DNA of 64,000 nucleotides from Streptomyces sp. Je 1-369 (GCF_026810505.1 NZ_CP101750.1:3687254-3751253), one strand, 5' to 3'; positions 52,681 through 61,950 are shown, numbered from the stretch's first letter. Program-made: numbers and translations. Notes: generated by a model from the sequence alone, not told the origin.

Positions 52681-53745
52681 TCAGACCTGCTCCGATTCCG
52701 GTACGGCGGCCGGTGAGGTGTCACTCGTACGGCGGCGGCGCAGACCCCAGAAGACCGCCGAGCCCGCGACGACCGTGACGCCCACGCCGATCACGCCCGC
52801 GAGGCCGCCGGAGAGGCGGGTGTCGGTGATGTCCTTGACGCCGTAGTCGGCGAGCGGGGAGTCCGCGGTGGCGTGCTCCTCGGCCTTCTTGTCGATGCCC
52901 TTGTCGTGGGCGACCTTCTCCAGACCGTCGGGGTCGGCCGACGCGTAGAAGCTGACGAAGCCCGCGAGGACGAGGGAGGCGACGATGCCCGCGATCCAGA
53001 CCGGGCGGGTGGACCGGGGCGAGCGGGCGGCGACGGGCGCGGGCTCGGCGGCCGGCGCGTCCACCAGTTCCCCGGCGACGCGCAGCTTGAGCCGCTGGGT
53101 CAGGCCCCGCGCCCCGTACACCAGGTCCGGCCGCACGGCGATCACCGCGCCGACCGTCAGCGCGGTGATGGCGGCCTCGCCGATGCCGATGAGGACGTGG
53201 ACGCCGACCATCGCGGTGGCGACCTTGCCGATGGAGACGTCGGTCGTGCCGCCGAGGGCGTAGATGAAGGTGAAGGCGACCGCGGCGGCGGGCACGGAGA
53301 GGAGGGCGGCGACGAAGGAGGCGACCGTGATGGAGCGGCGGCCGCGGGGCAGCACCTTCACCAGGCCGCGGAAGACGAGGTAGGCGACGACGGTCGTGAC
53401 GATCGCCATGTCGGAGATGTTCACGCCGAGCGCGGTCAGGCCGCCGTCCGCGAACAGCACGCCCTGCATGAGCAGGACGACGGAGACGCAGAGGACCCCG
53501 GTGAAGGGCCCGACGAGGATCGCCGCGAGCGCGCCGCCGAGCAGGTGCCCGCTGGTGCCCGCCGCGACGGGGAAGTTCAGCATCTGCACGGCGAAGATGA
53601 AGGCCGCGACGAGACCGGCGAGCGGCGCGGTGCGCTCGTCCAGCTCGCGCCGGGCGCCCTTGAGGCTGACGGCGACGGCGCCTGCCGCGACGACCCCGGC
53701 GGCCGCCGAGACCGGGACGTTGATGAACCCGTCGGGGACATGCAT
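52681..53745 (-). CDS. cbiM: CbiM/NikM substrate-binding component fused to a CbiN/PDGLE-type C-terminus
   Basis: 354 aa from the ATG at 53745. The mature N-terminus MHVPDGFINVPVS carries the Met-His...His metal site of CbiM/NikM. Seven membrane helices follow (AAILVGPFTGVLCVSVVLLM, LGVNISDMAIV). A second module (about 255-350) has a membrane helix, an extracytoplasmic loop with PDGLEKVAHDKGI, the PDGLE domain that replaces CbiN, and a second helix. The gene heads the cbiM-cbiQ-cbiO operon. A perfect Nur box overlaps its promoter, so the metal is probably Ni2+ (nikMNQO type). Confidence 0.92.
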   Translation of the reverse strand: MHVPDGFINVPVSAAAGVVAAGAVAVSLKGARRELDERTAPLAGLVAAFIFAVQMLNFPVAAGTSGHLLGGALAAILVGPFTGVLCVSVVLLMQGVLFADGGLTALGVNISDMAIVTTVVAYLVFRGLVKVLPRGRRSITVASFVAALLSVPAAAVAFTFIYALGGTTDVSIGKVATAMVGVHVLIGIGEAAITALTVGAVIAVRPDLVYGARGLTQRLKLRVAGELVDAPAAEPAPVAARSPRSTRPVWIAGIVASLVLAGFVSFYASADPDGLEKVAHDKGIDKKAEEHATADSPLADYGVKDITDTRLSGGLAGVIGVGVTVVAGSAVFWGLRRRRTSDTSPAAVPESEQV

Positions 53746-53814
53746 GCGCGCGCTCCTGGGCAGGGGCCCTGGGCAGGGCGGACGGCTCGTGAACCGTTCA
53801 ATGATAGGGCCCTG

Positions 53815-53831
53815 TTGCAAACGGCTTGCAA
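53815..53831 (-). promoter_or_regulatory. Nur box and promoter of the nickel/cobalt transporter operon
   Basis: TTGCAA-N5-TTGCAA is a perfect match to the Streptomyces Nur (nickel uptake regulator, Fur family) box. On the minus strand the outer TTGCAA can serve as the -35, with TATCAT (53806-53801) as the -10 at 19-nt spacing, so bound Ni-Nur would block the polymerase. Confidence 0.88.
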
Positions 53832-53952
53832 GAGCGCGTCGGTCCCGATTCAACTACGCCGACCGCCGCTCCCACCCGCAACGGGTTGTCGTACATATGC
53901 GACATTGGTGAGGAAGCGCTAGGAAGTGTCCGTAAGGATGAGGAGTTCAGCG

Positions 53953-54297
53953 ATGTCCGCAGTCGAGCAGTACGCACGCGCCCACCTCGTCACGGACTCC
54001 TCCGAGGGCCACCGCGCCGTCCCCGTCATCCTCCACTACGACGCGGAGGCCGACCCGCACGCGGTGCGGATCGGCCTCCCCGGCTCACCTCACCGGGTCT
54101 TCTCCCGGCAGCTCCTGGAACGGGGCCTCCGGGCACCCGCCACCTCGGGCAACGTCCACGTATGGCCGTGCGGGCGGGTCCAGACGGTCGTGGAGTTCCA
54201 CGAGGCGGACGGGGTGACGGTCGTGCAGTTCGACGCGTCCGCGCTGATCCGCTTCCTGCGCCGCACCCACACGGCCGCCACCCCGGTCACCCACTGA
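53953..54297 (+). CDS. ssgE: SsgA-like protein (SALP), probable SsgE
   Basis: 114 aa from the ATG at 53953 with GAGGAG upstream. SALP features: SAVEQYARAHLVTDSSEGHR at the start, VPVILHYDAEADPHAVRIGL, VFSRQLLERGLRAPA and the VHVWPCGRVQTVVEFHEADG core. SALPs are unique to sporulating actinomycetes and steer cell-wall hydrolases and divisome placement. SsgE in S. coelicolor (SCO3158, next to the same metal-transport genes, recalled) acts in spore separation. It is divergent from the cbi operon and convergent with the MMPL gene. Confidence 0.9.
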   Translation: MSAVEQYARAHLVTDSSEGHRAVPVILHYDAEADPHAVRIGLPGSPHRVFSRQLLERGLRAPATSGNVHVWPCGRVQTVVEFHEADGVTVVQFDASALIRFLRRTHTAATPVTH

Positions 54298-54309
54298 GAC
54301 GTACACGGG

Positions 54310-56547
54310 TCAAACGCGCACCGGCTCCCTCTCGGCGGCACCGTCCGCGTCCCTCTCCGCCGCCGTACGCAGGCCCTCTCCCTCGACGTCGACGTTCGGC
54401 AGCGCGCGGTCCAGCCACTTCGGCAGCCACCACGCCTTCCTGCCGAGCAGCGCGAGGACCGCGGGCACCAGCGCCATGCGGACCACGAAGGCGTCGAAGA
54501 AGACCGCGATGGCCAGGCCGAAGCCGATCATCTTCACCATCTGCTCGGACGAGCCGATGAACCCGGCGAAGACCGCGATCATGATGACGGCCGCCGCCGA
54601 GACCACCCGGGCCCCGTGCCGGAAGCCGGTCACGATCGCCTGTCCCGGCCGCTCCCCATGGACGTACGCCTCCCGCATGCGGGTCACGAGGAAGACCTCG
54701 TAGTCCATCGCGAGGCCGAAGACGACGCCCACCATGAAGATCGGCATCATCGACATGATCGGGCCGGTCTGCTCGACGCCGAAGAGCGAGCCGAGCCAGC
54801 CCCACTGGAAGACCGCGACGACCGCGCCGAGGGCCGCGAGGACCGAGAGCAGGAAGCCGAGGGCTGCCTTGAGCGGGACCAGGATCGAGCGGAAGACGAT
54901 GATCAGGAGCAGGAACGCGAGGCCCACGACCAGTGCCAGGTAGGGCAACAGGGCGTCGTTGAGCTTCTGCGAGACGTCGATGTTCATGGCCGTCGTGCCG
55001 GTGACCATGATCTCGGCGCCCGAGTCGGACTTGATCTGCGTGCCGGTGTCGCGGATCGAGTGGACCAGGTCCTCGGTCTCGATGCCGCTGGGCTTGGAGG
55101 ACGGGACGACGCTGATGATCGCCGTGTCCTTGTCCTTGTTGAGCATCGGCGGGGCGACGGTCAGGACGTCGTCGAGCTTGGAGATCGTCTTGGTGATCTC
55201 ACCGGCCGCGGCCTTCGGGTCGTCGGCGCCCTTGAGGTCACCGACGATCATCAGCGGGCCGTTGAAGCCGGGCCCGAAGCCCTCCGAGACCAGGTCGTAC
55301 GCCTTGCGCTGGGTCGTGGACGTCGGCTGCGCGCCGTCGTCCGGCAGGCCGAGTTCGAGCTGCGAGACCGGGATGGCCGCGGCGCCGAGGCCCACGATGC
55401 CGACGAGCAGCACGGCGATGGGACGGCGGACCACGAAGCGGGCCCAGCGGGTACCCATGTTCTGCTTCGGCTCGCCGGCCGACCCGTCGGCGTCGGCGGC
55501 CTTCCTGCCGCCTCCGAACAGCTTGCTCTTCTCGCCCGCGGGCAGCACCCGCCTGCCCGCGTACCCGAGCAGCGCCGGGATGAGGGTGAGCGCGATGAGG
55601 ACGGCGATGACGACCGTGCCGGCCGCGGCGAAGCCCATCTTCGTGAGCATCGGGATGTTGACGACGGCGAGGCCGACCAGGGCGATGACCACGGTGAGTC
55701 CGGCGAAGACGACCGCGGAGCCCGCGGTGCCGACGGCCCGTCCCGCCGCCTCCTCGCGGTCGCGGCCGTCGGCGAGTTCGCCGCGGTAGCGCGAGACGAT
55801 GAAGAGGGCGTAGTCGATGCCGACCGCGAGGCCGATCATCATGGCGAGCGTCGACGTGGTGGTGCCGAGGTCGAGCGCGTTGGCCAGCGCGGTGATCGAG
55901 GAGACGCCGATGCCCACGCCGATCAGCGCGGTGATCAGCGGCAGTCCGGCCGCGATGAGCGAGCCGAAGGTGATGACGAGGACGACCGCCGCGACCGCGA
56001 TGCCGATGATCTCGGTGGAGCCGGTCTCGGGCATGGCCTGCAGCGCGTCGCCGCCGACCTCGACCGTGAGCCCCGAATCGCGCGCGTCGTCGGTGGTCTT
56101 CTCCAGCGCGTCACGGTCGTCGTCGGTCAGCTCCATCGAGGTGACCTTGTACGAGACGGAGGCGTACGCCGTGGAGCCGTCCTTGCTGACCGTCTTGGTC
56201 GCGAAGGGGCTGTCCGCGCGGGCCACCTGGTCCGAGCCCGCCTTGACGGCGGCGACGGTCTTCTCGATCTCGGCCTTGTTGGCCTTGTCGGTGACCTTCT
56301 CGCCGTCCGGCGCCTTGAAGACGACGCGGGCGCTCGCCCCGTCGGCGCTGGCTTCGGGGGCCCGCTTCTCCAGGAGGTCGAAGGCCTTCTGGGCCTCCGT
56401 GCCGGGTATGGAGAAACTGCTGGACGCGGCGGTGGGTGCGGACGCGGCGCCGACCCCGGCGAGCGTCAGGAGCGCCACCCATATGAGGGCGGCGAAATGG
56501 CGTCGCCTGAAGGCGAGTTTGCCGAGTTTGTAGAGGAAAGTGGCCAC
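54310..56547 (-). CDS. MMPL/RND family membrane transporter
   Basis: 745 aa from the GTG at 56547 (VATFLYKLGKLAFRRRHFAA) with GGAG upstream. Twelve membrane helices in two halves, each with a large extracytoplasmic loop. MMPL motifs GLAVGIDYALFIVSRYRGEL and VFGLAMDYEVFLVTRMREAY hold the proton-relay Asp residues. Such proteins export lipids or hydrophobic drugs. A TetR gene lies 110 nt upstream on the same strand, and the two identical operators precede it. Confidence 0.92.
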   Translation of the reverse strand: MATFLYKLGKLAFRRRHFAALIWVALLTLAGVGAASAPTAASSSFSIPGTEAQKAFDLLEKRAPEASADGASARVVFKAPDGEKVTDKANKAEIEKTVAAVKAGSDQVARADSPFATKTVSKDGSTAYASVSYKVTSMELTDDDRDALEKTTDDARDSGLTVEVGGDALQAMPETGSTEIIGIAVAAVVLVITFGSLIAAGLPLITALIGVGIGVSSITALANALDLGTTTSTLAMMIGLAVGIDYALFIVSRYRGELADGRDREEAAGRAVGTAGSAVVFAGLTVVIALVGLAVVNIPMLTKMGFAAAGTVVIAVLIALTLIPALLGYAGRRVLPAGEKSKLFGGGRKAADADGSAGEPKQNMGTRWARFVVRRPIAVLLVGIVGLGAAAIPVSQLELGLPDDGAQPTSTTQRKAYDLVSEGFGPGFNGPLMIVGDLKGADDPKAAAGEITKTISKLDDVLTVAPPMLNKDKDTAIISVVPSSKPSGIETEDLVHSIRDTGTQIKSDSGAEIMVTGTTAMNIDVSQKLNDALLPYLALVVGLAFLLLIIVFRSILVPLKAALGFLLSVLAALGAVVAVFQWGWLGSLFGVEQTGPIMSMMPIFMVGVVFGLAMDYEVFLVTRMREAYVHGERPGQAIVTGFRHGARVVSAAAVIMIAVFAGFIGSSEQMVKMIGFGLAIAVFFDAFVVRMALVPAVLALLGRKAWWLPKWLDRALPNVDVEGEGLRTAAERDADGAAEREPVRV

Positions 56548-56657
56548 GGGGGCGTACTCCCGGTCAGGTCGTGTGGTCCGGATTGGGCAGGGGAGATCAG
56601 CCCGACGACGTGAGCGGTGCGCGTCAGGAACAGGGGCGTCAGGAACAGGGGGGCGGG

Positions 56658-57257
56658 TCAGATACCGAGGGCGGGGAGGATCACGGCATCGATGTACGAG
56701 GCGAGGAACGCGCGGTCGACCGGGCGGTCCTCGATGAGGTCCCGGGCGGCGAATCCGCCGACCATCATGTGGACGACGTACTCCAGCGCCGGGTTGTCCG
56801 CGGCGACCTCGCCGCGCTCCACGGCCCTGCGCAGCAGGTCGTTCAGGCCGGTGAGCTCCGGCTCGATGAGCAGGTTCCGCAGCGCCTGGTGGAGTTCGGG
56901 GTTGTCGTGGACGGCATGGAACAGACCCCGCATCAGCGCGGCGTCCCTCTCCATCTGGCAGTCGTCCGAGCGGGACACCATCTCGTACAGGTCGCCGCGC
57001 AGCGAGCCGGTGTCGATGTCCGCGAGGGACGCCGGCTTGTTGTGCCGCAGCGCCTTGGCGATCAGCTCCGGCTTGCTCCCCCACTGGCGGTAGAGGGTCG
57101 CCTTGCTGGAGCGGGTGCGGGCGGCGACGGCGTCCATGGTGAGGGCGTCGTAACCGACCTCGCGGAGCAGGTCGAGCACGGCCTCGTACAGCTCGGCCTC
57201 GCGCTCGGGCGTAATCCTGGTGCGTCGTGTCGTTGCCGCTGTCGCCGTCTCGGCCAC
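56658..57257 (-). CDS. TetR family repressor of the MMPL operon
   Basis: 199 aa from the GTG at 57257, which has GGAGGT 7 nt upstream. The helix-turn-helix is in ALTMDAVAARTRSSKATLYR. The C-terminal part (LLIEPELTGLNDLLRRAVER, VVHMMVGGFAARDL) belongs to the TetR_C group common beside efflux genes. Two perfect 15-bp palindromes lie just upstream, between this gene and the divergent protease. Autoregulation and control of the MMPL gene are likely. Confidence 0.92.
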   Translation of the reverse strand: MAETATAATTRRTRITPEREAELYEAVLDLLREVGYDALTMDAVAARTRSSKATLYRQWGSKPELIAKALRHNKPASLADIDTGSLRGDLYEMVSRSDDCQMERDAALMRGLFHAVHDNPELHQALRNLLIEPELTGLNDLLRRAVERGEVAADNPALEYVVHMMVGGFAARDLIEDRPVDRAFLASYIDAVILPALGI

Positions 57258-57284
57258 GATCTGCACCTCCAGCCCGGTCTCGGA

Positions 57285-57299
57285 ACGAAACGGTTTCGT
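57285..57299. promoter_or_regulatory. TetR operator 1
   Basis: ACGAAACGGTTTCGT: 7-bp perfect inverted arms around one G, 28 nt from the tetR start codon. Confidence 0.87.
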
Positions 57300-57331
57300 A
57301 CGCCACGACTGTACGCTCCCCGCCCAACGAA

Positions 57332-57346
57332 ACGAAACCGTTTCGT
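57332..57346. promoter_or_regulatory. TetR operator 2
   Basis: ACGAAACCGTTTCGT: the same arms as operator 1, centre 47 bp away, nearer the divergent protease gene (start 57434). Two sites suggest control of both directions or looping by two dimers. Confidence 0.87.
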
Positions 57347-57433
57347 ACGTGTGCTGCGTCACGCCTGCGCGTACGCCCCCTTTCACCCCCGGCACAAGTT
57401 GCCGCCGCCCCCGGAGCGGAAAAGCATGGTGAG

Positions 57434-60400
57434 GTGACCGACGAGCGCGACGACCTCCAGGACGACCACGCCTACCTGCGTTTTCCGCACCTCAGCGGCG
57501 ATCGCCTCTGCTTCGCGGCCGAGGACGACCTGTGGATGGCGCCCCTCACCCCCGAGGGCTCACCCGCCGACCGGGCCTGGCGGCTCACCGTCGACCGTAC
57601 GAAGGTGAGCCACCCCCGCTTCTCGCCGGACGGCCGCCACATCGCGTACACGACCTGGCGCAGCCTCGATCCGGAGATCCACCTCGCCCGGGTGGACGGC
57701 GGGCCCGCACGCCGTCTGACGTACTGGGGCAGCACCGACACCCGGGTCTGCGGCTGGTCCCCCGACGGCGACATCCTCGCCGTGTCCTCGCACGGCCAGC
57801 CGTTCTCGTACTTCTGCTGGGCCTACAGCGTGCCCACCGACGGTTCCCCCGGCGGCAAACTGCCCTGGGGCCCGGTCTGGGACATCGCGATCACCGACTC
57901 CCTCGCCGACGGCGACGGCGACCGCAAGACCCTGCTCCTGACGGGCAAGCCGCCCCACGAACCCGCCGCCTGGAAGCGGTACCGGGGCGGCGCGACCGGC
58001 CGCCTGTGGGTGCACGGCGAGCAGATCCTCGCCGACCTCGACGGGCACCTCGACTCCCCCATGTTCGTCGCGGGACGCATCGCGTTCCTCTCCGACCACG
58101 AGGGCGTCGGCAACCTCTACTCCTGCCTGCCCGACGGCTCCGACCTGCGCCGCCACACCGACCACGACACGTTCTACGCCCGCCACGCGTCCAGCGACGG
58201 CACCCGCGTCGTCTACCAGTGCGCGGGTGACATCTGGCTGGTCGACGGCCTCGCCGCGGACTCCGCGCCCCGCAGGCTCGACGTGCGGCTCGGCGGGCCG
58301 CGCGCCGGACGGCGGATCTACCAGGTGCCGGCCGCCCAGCACGTCGACGCGCTCTCCGTGGACACGACCGGCCGGGCCAGCGCCGTCGTCGTCCGCGGCT
58401 CCCTCTACTGGCTCACCCACCGCGACGGCCCCGCCCGCACCATCACCGACACCCCCGGCGTGCGCGTGCGACTGCCCGAGATGCTGGGCAAGGGCGGACA
58501 GGTCGCCTACGTCACCGACGCCGACGGCGAGGACGCCGTCGAGATCGCCTACCTGCCCCGGGCCAGCGGCGCCCGCGCACCCCGCAGGCTGGCGAGCGGG
58601 CAGCTCGGCCGCGTCCAGGAACTGGTGGCCGACCGCGACGGCGAACGTCTCGCCATCGCGTCCAACGACGGCCGCCTGCTCCTCATCGACGTCACGGAGG
58701 AATCCGACGGCGAGGTCACCGAGCTGATCCGCTCGATCAACGGACCCGTCCGGGACCTGGCATTCTCGCCCGACGGCTGCTGGCTGACCTGGTCGCACCC
58801 CGGCATCGGCCGCTCCCTGCGCCAGATCAAGCTGGCCCGTATCGCGGGCCCCGGCATGCGGGCGATCGCCGACGTCACCAACGGCCGCTTCGAGGACGAG
58901 AACCCCGTCTTCACCCGCGACGGCCGCTACCTCGCCTTTCTCTCCTGGCGCGGCTTCGACCCGGTCTACGACGTGCACACCGGCGACCTGTCCTTCCCGC
59001 TCGGCTGCCGCCCCTACCTCGTACCGCTGTCGTCGGCGACCCCGTCCCCGTTCGCGCTGCTGCCCGACGGGCGGCCCGCCGCGGGCGGCCTCGACCCGGC
59101 CGAGGGCAGCGGGGGCGACGGCACCACCATGGTGGAGATCGAGGGCCTGGAGTCACGGGTCACGCCGTTCCCCGTCGCCGCGTCGAAGTACTCGGCGCTG
59201 CACCCCGTCAGCGGCGGCGGCCTGGTCTGGCTGCGCTGGCCGATCTCGGGCGCGCTCGGCGAGACCTTCGTGAACCCCGCCGACATGTCCGGCCGCCCCA
59301 CCCTTGAGTACTTCAACATCACCAAGGCCAAGAAGTCCCAGCTCGTCGACCACCTCGACTGGTTCGCGCCCAGCGGCGACGGATCGCGCCTCGTGGTCGT
59401 CGACGAGGGCGACCTGAGCGCCGTGCCCTCCACCGAGGTCGGCGACGGCGACACGACCGTCTGGATCGACCTGCGCCGCATCCTGCACGAGGTCGACCCG
59501 GCCGCCGAGTGGCGCCAGGCCTACGAGGAGGCGGGCCGGATCATCCGCGCCTACTTCTGGGACCCCGAGATGTCCGGCGTCGACTGGGACGGCGTCCTCG
59601 CGCAGTACCGTCCGCTGGTCGAACGGGTCGCGTCCCCCGACGAGTTCGCCGACCTGCTCCGCGAGCTCCTCGGCGAACTGGGCACCTCCCACGCGTACGT
59701 CTCCCCCGCCCGCCGCAACGAAGGCCCCCCGCACTACCAGCGCGCCATGGGGCTGCTCGGCGCCAACCTCGTGTGCAGGGACGACGGCTGGATGGTCAAG
59801 CGGATCCTGCCCGGCGACTCCTCCGACTCCAAGGCGCGCTCGCCGCTGGCCGGCGCGGGCATCCGGGAGGGCGCGGTCCTCACGCACATCGACGGCCGCC
59901 CGGTCGACCCGGTGACCGGCCCCTACCCGCTGCTCTCGGCGGCGGGCGGCACCACGGTCGAGCTGACCTTCGAACCCGAGGGCGAGGGGCGGGCCCGCCG
60001 GGTCGCGATCGTGCCCCTCATCAACGAACGCCCCCTGCGCTACCAGGACTGGGTCGCCAAACGCCGTGACGTCGTACGGGAGTTGAGCGGCGGCAAGTGC
60101 GGCTACCTGCACATCCCCGACATGGGCGGCTCGGGCTGGGCCCAGTTCAACCGGGACCTGCGCCTGGAGGTGTCACGGCCCGCGCTCATCGTCGACGTGC
60201 GCGGCAACGCGGGCGGCCACATCAGCGAACTCGTCATCGAGAAACTGACGCGGAAGATCCTCGGCTGGGACCTGACGCGGAACGCCCAGCCGGTGTCGTA
60301 CACCTCGAACGCGCCCCGGGGGCCCGTCGTGGCGCTCGCCGACGAGGCGACGTCCTCCGACGGCGACATGATCACGGCGGCCTTCAAGCTGCTCGGGCTC

Positions 60401-60721
60401 GGGCCCGTCGTGGGGCAGCGCACGTGGGGCGGCGTGGTCGGCATGACCGGGCGGCACGCGCTCGGTGACGGCACGGTGATCACGGTGCCGATGAACGCGG
60501 GCTGGTTCGACGCGTACGGCTGGGGCGTGGAGAACCACGGCGTCAGCCCCGACCTCGACATCCTGCGCACTCCGCTGGACTGGGCGGAGGGGCGGCACGC
60601 ACAGCTCGACGACGCGGTGCGGCTCGCCCTCGACCTCCTGGAGCGGAACCCGGCGGCCGCGCCCCCGGACCACTCGGACGTACCGGACCGGCGCCGCCCA
60701 CCGCTGCCGCCCCGCCCGTGA
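57434..60721 (+). CDS. Tricorn-type S41 protease
   Basis: 1095 aa from the GTG at 57434. The first ~670 residues form two beta-propellers (blade motifs such as SHPRFSPDGRHIAYT and DLAFSPDGCWLTWS). A PDZ domain (IREGAVLTHIDGRPVDPVTG) is inserted in the C-terminal S41 core. The tetrad of tricorn can be mapped: S752-H753 in LGTSHAYV, S975-D in ATSSDGDM, and E1033 in GVENHGVSPD. No signal peptide. It degrades peptides released by the proteasome. It shares the operator region with the divergent tetR/MMPL operon. Confidence 0.93.
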   Translation: MTDERDDLQDDHAYLRFPHLSGDRLCFAAEDDLWMAPLTPEGSPADRAWRLTVDRTKVSHPRFSPDGRHIAYTTWRSLDPEIHLARVDGGPARRLTYWGSTDTRVCGWSPDGDILAVSSHGQPFSYFCWAYSVPTDGSPGGKLPWGPVWDIAITDSLADGDGDRKTLLLTGKPPHEPAAWKRYRGGATGRLWVHGEQILADLDGHLDSPMFVAGRIAFLSDHEGVGNLYSCLPDGSDLRRHTDHDTFYARHASSDGTRVVYQCAGDIWLVDGLAADSAPRRLDVRLGGPRAGRRIYQVPAAQHVDALSVDTTGRASAVVVRGSLYWLTHRDGPARTITDTPGVRVRLPEMLGKGGQVAYVTDADGEDAVEIAYLPRASGARAPRRLASGQLGRVQELVADRDGERLAIASNDGRLLLIDVTEESDGEVTELIRSINGPVRDLAFSPDGCWLTWSHPGIGRSLRQIKLARIAGPGMRAIADVTNGRFEDENPVFTRDGRYLAFLSWRGFDPVYDVHTGDLSFPLGCRPYLVPLSSATPSPFALLPDGRPAAGGLDPAEGSGGDGTTMVEIEGLESRVTPFPVAASKYSALHPVSGGGLVWLRWPISGALGETFVNPADMSGRPTLEYFNITKAKKSQLVDHLDWFAPSGDGSRLVVVDEGDLSAVPSTEVGDGDTTVWIDLRRILHEVDPAAEWRQAYEEAGRIIRAYFWDPEMSGVDWDGVLAQYRPLVERVASPDEFADLLRELLGELGTSHAYVSPARRNEGPPHYQRAMGLLGANLVCRDDGWMVKRILPGDSSDSKARSPLAGAGIREGAVLTHIDGRPVDPVTGPYPLLSAAGGTTVELTFEPEGEGRARRVAIVPLINERPLRYQDWVAKRRDVVRELSGGKCGYLHIPDMGGSGWAQFNRDLRLEVSRPALIVDVRGNAGGHISELVIEKLTRKILGWDLTRNAQPVSYTSNAPRGPVVALADEATSSDGDMITAAFKLLGLGPVVGQRTWGGVVGMTGRHALGDGTVITVPMNAGWFDAYGWGVENHGVSPDLDILRTPLDWAEGRHAQLDDAVRLALDLLERNPAAAPPDHSDVPDRRRPPLPPRP

Positions 60722-60797
60722 TCGAAATGCGCGAAATGTCCGACCATGTAAATCTGGTCGAGGCCCCATCCCCCTCACCCAGAAACGGGAGAACCGC

Positions 60798-61004
60798 ATG
60801 GGCATCAAGGACCAGTTCCAGGACAAGGCTCAGGACCTCGCCAACAAGGCCAAGGACTCCATGGGCGGCGCCAAGGACGAGGCGAGCGAACGCGCCTCGC
60901 AGGCCCAGGACGAGGCGAGTGAGCGGTCCTCGCAGGCTCCGGACCAGGCCCGTGAGGCCGCGCAGGAGCAGCAGGACAAGTTCGACCGGGACTACGACGC
61001 CTGA
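60798..61004 (+). CDS. CsbD/LEA-like small hydrophilic stress protein
   Basis: 68 aa with GGGAG upstream. Highly charged, lacks Cys and aromatic residues apart from F and Y near the ends (MGIKDQFQDKAQDLANKAKD), with an imperfect repeat of DEASERASQAQ. Composition is like CsbD or late-embryogenesis-abundant proteins, which are intrinsically disordered and accumulate under osmotic or stationary stress. It is 76 nt after the tricorn protease gene and is followed by a strong terminator. Confidence 0.75.
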   Translation: MGIKDQFQDKAQDLANKAKDSMGGAKDEASERASQAQDEASERSSQAPDQAREAAQEQQDKFDRDYDA

Positions 61005-61021
61005 CGTGTAGCTCGTGCGAG

Positions 61022-61047
61022 GAGGCCCCCGGGACGCCGGGGGCCTC
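61022..61047 (+). terminator. Terminator hairpin after the CsbD-like gene
   Basis: Perfect 11-bp stem GAGGCCCCCGG (61022-61032) and CCGGGGGCCTC (61037-61047) with a 4-nt loop GACG, between convergent transcripts, so it may serve both strands. Confidence 0.88.
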
Positions 61048-61071
61048 TGTCGTTCCCGCGTACCCGACGGC

Positions 61072-61950
61072 TCAACTCACCGCGCGCGCCTGCTCGTCCG
61101 CCGAGCCGCCCGCCCCGACGAGTCCCGTCGACACGCTGCCGAGCCGCGGTTCGAACCGCTTCATCTCGCGCTGCCCGACCGCCCCGATGACCGACGGCAG
61201 GTAGCCCCGGATGCCCTGCATGCCCCGCAGCCACCACTGCGCGTACACGTGGCTGGAGCGGCGCTCGATGCCCGCCACGATCCGGTCCACGGCGGGACCC
61301 AGCGGATACGTCTTGTTGGACGGCCACGGCAGCCGCTGCCGCAACTCCCGCATCACGTCGTCCTGGTCGGCGCCCCGCACCATGTCCGTGTCCGTCCAGG
61401 ACAGATAGCCGACGCCGACCTTCACGCCCTTGTAGCCGACCTCGGCCCGCAGCGCGTGCGCGTACGCCTCCACGCCCGACTTCGACGCGCAGTACGCCGT
61501 CATCATCGGCGCCGGAGTGATCGCGGCGAGCGACGCGATCTGCAGCAGATAGCCACGGCTCTCCATGAGGACGGGCAGGAAGGCCCGGCCCGTCACCGCG
61601 CTGCCGATGAGGTTGACCTCGATGACGCGGCGCCACGCGTCCGCGTCGGACTCCACGAACGGGCCGCCGCTGGCCACGCCCGCGTTGGCGACGACGATGT
61701 CGACCTTGCCGAAGTGCTGCTTGACCTCCTGCGCGACCCGCGCCATCGCCACATGGTCGGTGACGTCGGCGTGCCAGTGCGCGGACTCGGTGTGCAGCCG
61801 CTCCGACACCTGCTTCAGCTCGTCCGGCTCCAGGCCCACGAGGGCGACCTTCGCGCCGCGCGCCGACAGCTTGCGCGCGAGCAGTTCACCGACTCCGCGC
61901 GCCGCACCCGTGACGACCGCGACCTGTCCTTCGAGGCTGACCCTGCTCAT
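61072..61950 (-). CDS. Short-chain dehydrogenase/reductase (SadH-like)
   Basis: 292 aa from the ATG at 61950 with GGAGGG upstream. NAD(P) motif VAVVTGAARGVGELLA, NAG motif VVANAGVASGG, catalytic Ser in LLQIASLAAI, and Tyr-x3-Lys in TAYCASKSGVEA. It is the last gene of a coupled triad with an alpha/beta hydrolase and a Baeyer-Villiger monooxygenase, the set seen in mycobacterial mymA-lipR-sadH clusters, suggesting oxidation and cleavage of a hydrophobic ketone or lipid. Confidence 0.92.
   Translation of the reverse strand: MSRVSLEGQVAVVTGAARGVGELLARKLSARGAKVALVGLEPDELKQVSERLHTESAHWHADVTDHVAMARVAQEVKQHFGKVDIVVANAGVASGGPFVESDADAWRRVIEVNLIGSAVTGRAFLPVLMESRGYLLQIASLAAITPAPMMTAYCASKSGVEAYAHALRAEVGYKGVKVGVGYLSWTDTDMVRGADQDDVMRELRQRLPWPSNKTYPLGPAVDRIVAGIERRSSHVYAQWWLRGMQGIRGYLPSVIGAVGQREMKRFEPRLGSVSTGLVGAGGSADEQARAVS

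Noticed and set aside
53746..53952. Cobalamin riboswitch upstream of cbiM
   Set aside because: The leader after the Nur-controlled promoter is only about 50 nt long, too short for the ~200-nt B12 riboswitch, and no B12-box-like sequence is seen.
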